Positions 5,216 to 7,080 of a stretch of 7,080 nt of DNA are shown here, piece by piece (position 1 is the first letter of the stretch; every line of letters begins with the position of its first letter). The notes under the pieces are model-generated. The model was not told the origin of the DNA, ran no database searches, and saw only the letters and a list, made by a program, of their open reading frames with translations. Position numbers and translations under genes: made by a program. The DNA is from Holophagae bacterium (GTDB taxonomy: Bacteria > Acidobacteriota > Thermoanaerobaculia > Thermoanaerobaculales > Sulfomarinibacteraceae), in the NCBI GenBank assembly GCA_030609785.1, contig JAUWTC010000132.1, positions 1 through 7,080 on the forward strand, in the 5' to 3' direction.

Positions 5216-6972
5216 CTCGAATCCCCAGGGAAAAGCAGCCGCCCGTAGGTTTCGACGTAAGTATCCAAGCCGAACCGGTCCTCGACGGTCCGGCGGCCGC
5301 GCTGCCCTTCGGATTGCCGTCGCTCCGGGTCTTCGAGGCTCAGGAGGGCGTCGGCGAGAGCTTCGAGATCCCCGGGGACCTCAACCAGGATGCCGCCGCC
5401 GTCATGCAGGAGTTCCGGGATTTCGCCGACCGCGGTCGCGACACACGGGATTTCTCGGACCAGCCCGTCCAACAGAAAGACCGGGAGACCTTCGTAATCC
5501 GAGGTCAAGAGACAGATATCCAGGGCGTCGTAGAGGTGGAGGGTTTCGGTTTGAAGGGGCAGACGCAGGAGGTTGCCCGGGGGATCACGCTGGATTTCGG
5601 CTTCGACGGTCTCATCCTCCGGGCCGCCGCCGACCAGCAGGAAGTGGAACCCGGACCGCTCCAACTTCCGGGCGAGTCGAACGATATCCAGGGGTCGTTT
5701 TTGGCGGTGAAGTCGAATGAAGGTCCCAACGACAACGGCCTGTTCGGGGAGCCCGAGTTCGGCCCGTTTGGCCCGCCGTCGTTGAATCCGGTCCTCGTCG
5801 GACATCGGCCGCGGCACGCGAACGCCGTGGTGCACCGTGTGAACCCGATCTCGGGAGGCCCCCTTTGCGACCAGGGCCTGACTGATGCGGTCGTTGACGG
5901 CCAAGTGGCCGTCCAGTTCTGTCAGGAGGGTGGAGGTCGTCCTGTCGATCCAACCGCCCTCATGATTGTAGAGCTGGGCCAGGATTCGGAGGTCCGGAAA
6001 TTGTTGTTTCAAATCCCGGGTGTGGTCATAGAAGTCAACGGTGCCGTTCCAGGAGACCAGGACCTCGACCTGCCACCGCCTGATGAGGTGGCGGAGGGCG
6101 TCGATGCGTGCCTCCCGGGGCATCCAATCGCCCAGGGTGTATGTATGGGGCGTCAGTCGGCGACAACGGTCGACCGTCTGGCCCAGTTGGTCTCGGTGCG
6201 GGTCCAGCGTGGCGACCAGGACCCGATGCTCGGGTGTCAAGCCTTCGATCAGGTCGAAGAGCAGGTTTTCTGCGCCGCCTACCGCGAGGTAGGGCGCCAG
6301 AAAGAGGACGGTGCGTGGTCCTGCCTCGGCCGGAAGCGCCTTGAGACGATTGTGGGCGTTGTAGTGCGAAAGGCGGATGACCGAACCGGGTTCTCCGAGG
6401 TGGTTCAGGATGAAAGAGCCGCTTGAGTGGGTCGGTGGAACGACCGGCGTCTCGGGCGTCGTCTGGGTGATCTGGGGGACCAGGGCGCCGTGAATCGGTC
6501 CGGTCCCGGCATCGGCGATGGGGCGGCGCAGGAGGGTCAGGTTGGCCGGGTCGAGGCCATTCGGGCGGCCGATCGCCCGCTCGGGGGCCGCCCACCCACC
6601 GATTGTCACGTTAAGGTCGAGGGCGGCCGCCGTCAGCAACAGGCTTTCCAAATGGCAGGCCTCCAGGTCTTCAACCCCTGAGCCAGGGCACCAGAGCCAT
6701 GGTGTGGTGTCGGTTGCGTCGGGCGTCAGCGTCCAGGATGTCTCGATTTGGTGGGCCAAGAGTTCTTTCAGGCGTTCGTCGCTGAGACCTGACGGTGCGA
6801 TGATACCGACCGCCGGATGGGTCAGCGGGGGACTTGAGTTGGGGGCCGCCGTCGCGACAATCTTGGCCGGGGCTCGAGTGCCCAGGGTGTGCTGCAGACG
6901 GTATTTGAGGACGGAGAGCTCCCGCCGGACAGCGCGGGCAGCTCGGCGGAGTCCTAGGAGGGTGTAGGGCAT
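5212..6972 (-). CDS. Family 4 glycosyltransferase (GT-B fold) with an unusual N-terminal extension
   Basis: From ATG 6972 the product is 586 aa, against about 350-420 aa for a usual GT4. The GT-B part starts near residue 220 with LFLAPYLAVGGAENLLFDL, including the glycine-rich acceptor loop GGAE (232-235). The C-terminal donor domain has VVGTFIRLHRQKRP, with donor-phosphate binding Arg420 and Lys425, LLVGGGPE, and SDYEGLPVFLLDG, where the usual E-x7-E is E494-x7-D502. Residues 1-50 are basic and helical; residues about 52-200 form a segment I do not recognise. There is no signal peptide or membrane helix, so it is probably a cytoplasmic or membrane-associated enzyme of surface polysaccharide assembly. 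An upstream ATG at 7020 would add 16 residues, but those use several codons rare in this gene and lack a spaced Shine-Dalgarno; the 6972 start also has none strong. It is followed by the GT2 gene with a 4-nt overlap. Confidence 0.9.
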   Translation of the reverse strand: MPYTLLGLRRAARAVRRELSVLKYRLQHTLGTRAPAKIVATAAPNSSPPLTHPAVGIIAPSGLSDERLKELLAHQIETSWTLTPDATDTTPWLWCPGSGVEDLEACHLESLLLTAAALDLNVTIGGWAAPERAIGRPNGLDPANLTLLRRPIADAGTGPIHGALVPQITQTTPETPVVPPTHSSGSFILNHLGEPGSVIRLSHYNAHNRLKALPAEAGPRTVLFLAPYLAVGGAENLLFDLIEGLTPEHRVLVATLDPHRDQLGQTVDRCRRLTPHTYTLGDWMPREARIDALRHLIRRWQVEVLVSWNGTVDFYDHTRDLKQQFPDLRILAQLYNHEGGWIDRTTSTLLTELDGHLAVNDRISQALVAKGASRDRVHTVHHGVRVPRPMSDEDRIQRRRAKRAELGLPEQAVVVGTFIRLHRQKRPLDIVRLARKLERSGFHFLLVGGGPEDETVEAEIQRDPPGNLLRLPLQTETLHLYDALDICLLTSDYEGLPVFLLDGLVREIPCVATAVGEIPELLHDGGGILVEVPGDLEALADALLSLEDPERRQSEGQRGRRTVEDRFGLDTYVETYGRLLFPGDSR

Positions 6973-6976
6973 TGAA

Positions 6977-7080
6977 TCAGCGCCGCCTTTCGGGTGTCGT
7001 AAAGGCCATTTTCGTTGCATCCTCGGCCCGTACCGAGAGTACTGCGCCTCGAATGCGCTTCAAATGGCGATTCACGACCC
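6977..7080 (-). CDS. Possible C-terminal end of an upstream operon gene (weak)
   Basis: On the minus strand an open frame enters from the right edge, reads VVNRHLKRIRGAVLSVRAED and 13 more residues, and stops at TGA 6979-6977, 4 nt before the ATG at 6972. That spacing would fit an operon in which the GT4 gene follows directly. The sequence is not recognised, and third-position GC is lower than in the neighbouring genes. Another minus-strand frame is also open across these bases. It may equally be non-coding leader. Confidence 0.25.
   Translation of the reverse strand, partial: VVNRHLKRIRGAVLSVRAEDATKMAFTTPERRR

Noticed and set aside
5200..6426. 408-codon open frame on the plus strand opposite the GT4 gene
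   Set aside because: The opposite strand encodes a well-matched glycosyltransferase and the antisense product has no family features, so it is a composition artefact.
7021..7080. Possible start of a plus-strand gene (ATG near 7052 or 7064) or a promoter for the GT4 gene
   Set aside because: Fewer than 10 codons are visible, there is no good Shine-Dalgarno, and the best -35/-10 pair on the minus strand (TTGAAG, 16 nt, TACTCT) matches poorly.
1..7080. CRISPR arrays, insertion sequences, tRNA/rRNA genes, riboswitches or defence systems
   Set aside because: No regularly spaced repeats, transposase-like frames, tRNA-like sequences or known defence proteins were seen on either strand.

Overview
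The window is GC-rich bacterial DNA with tightly packed, mostly housekeeping genes: the 5' end of trpB, a Nudix hydrolase, a large secreted papain-family protease, a cystathionine beta-synthase-like PLP enzyme, and two overlapping glycosyltransferase genes. The host is probably a Gram-negative bacterium. The protease has a Sec signal peptide, several extracellular beta-domains and a short C-terminal DGFE..GD..GW tag of a kind I associate, from memory, with secreted proteins of Acidobacteriota and similar soil or sediment lineages. The taxon is an inference and is weak.

Layout. Positions 1-87 (minus) encode the N-terminus of tryptophan synthase beta. Positions 91-232 are a gene-free divergent gap holding a trpB -10 element and a triple AGGATGA heptamer repeat. 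Positions 233-727 (plus) encode a MutT-like Nudix protein that appears to start at a rare ATT codon. Positions 697-780 hold a palindromic repeat in the convergent gap. Positions 803-3025 (minus) encode the secreted C1A peptidase. Positions 3026-3116 are a divergent gap with a good -10 box placed so close to the next ATG that the mRNA would be leaderless. Positions 3117-4097 (plus) encode the CBS/cysteine synthase-like enzyme. Positions 4153-4251 hold a second copy of the palindromic repeat, ending in a T tract, again in a convergent gap. Positions 4241-5215 and 5212-6972 (minus) encode a GT2 and a GT4 glycosyltransferase joined by an ATGA overlap. They look like the last genes of a surface-polysaccharide operon that continues beyond the right edge.

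How the parts relate. Only the two glycosyltransferases form a clear functional unit. The other genes are single units in alternating orientation. The most notable non-coding structure is a pair of diverged inverted repeats, about 80% identical over a 30-nt arm. They occupy both convergent junctions and neither divergent one. Each supplies the stop codon of one adjacent gene, and the first also supplies that gene's C-terminal residues. This fits bidirectional terminators derived from a dispersed repeat family. I found no CRISPR array, transposase, tRNA, rRNA, toxin-antitoxin pair or defence system, and I do not claim a new multi-gene system here.
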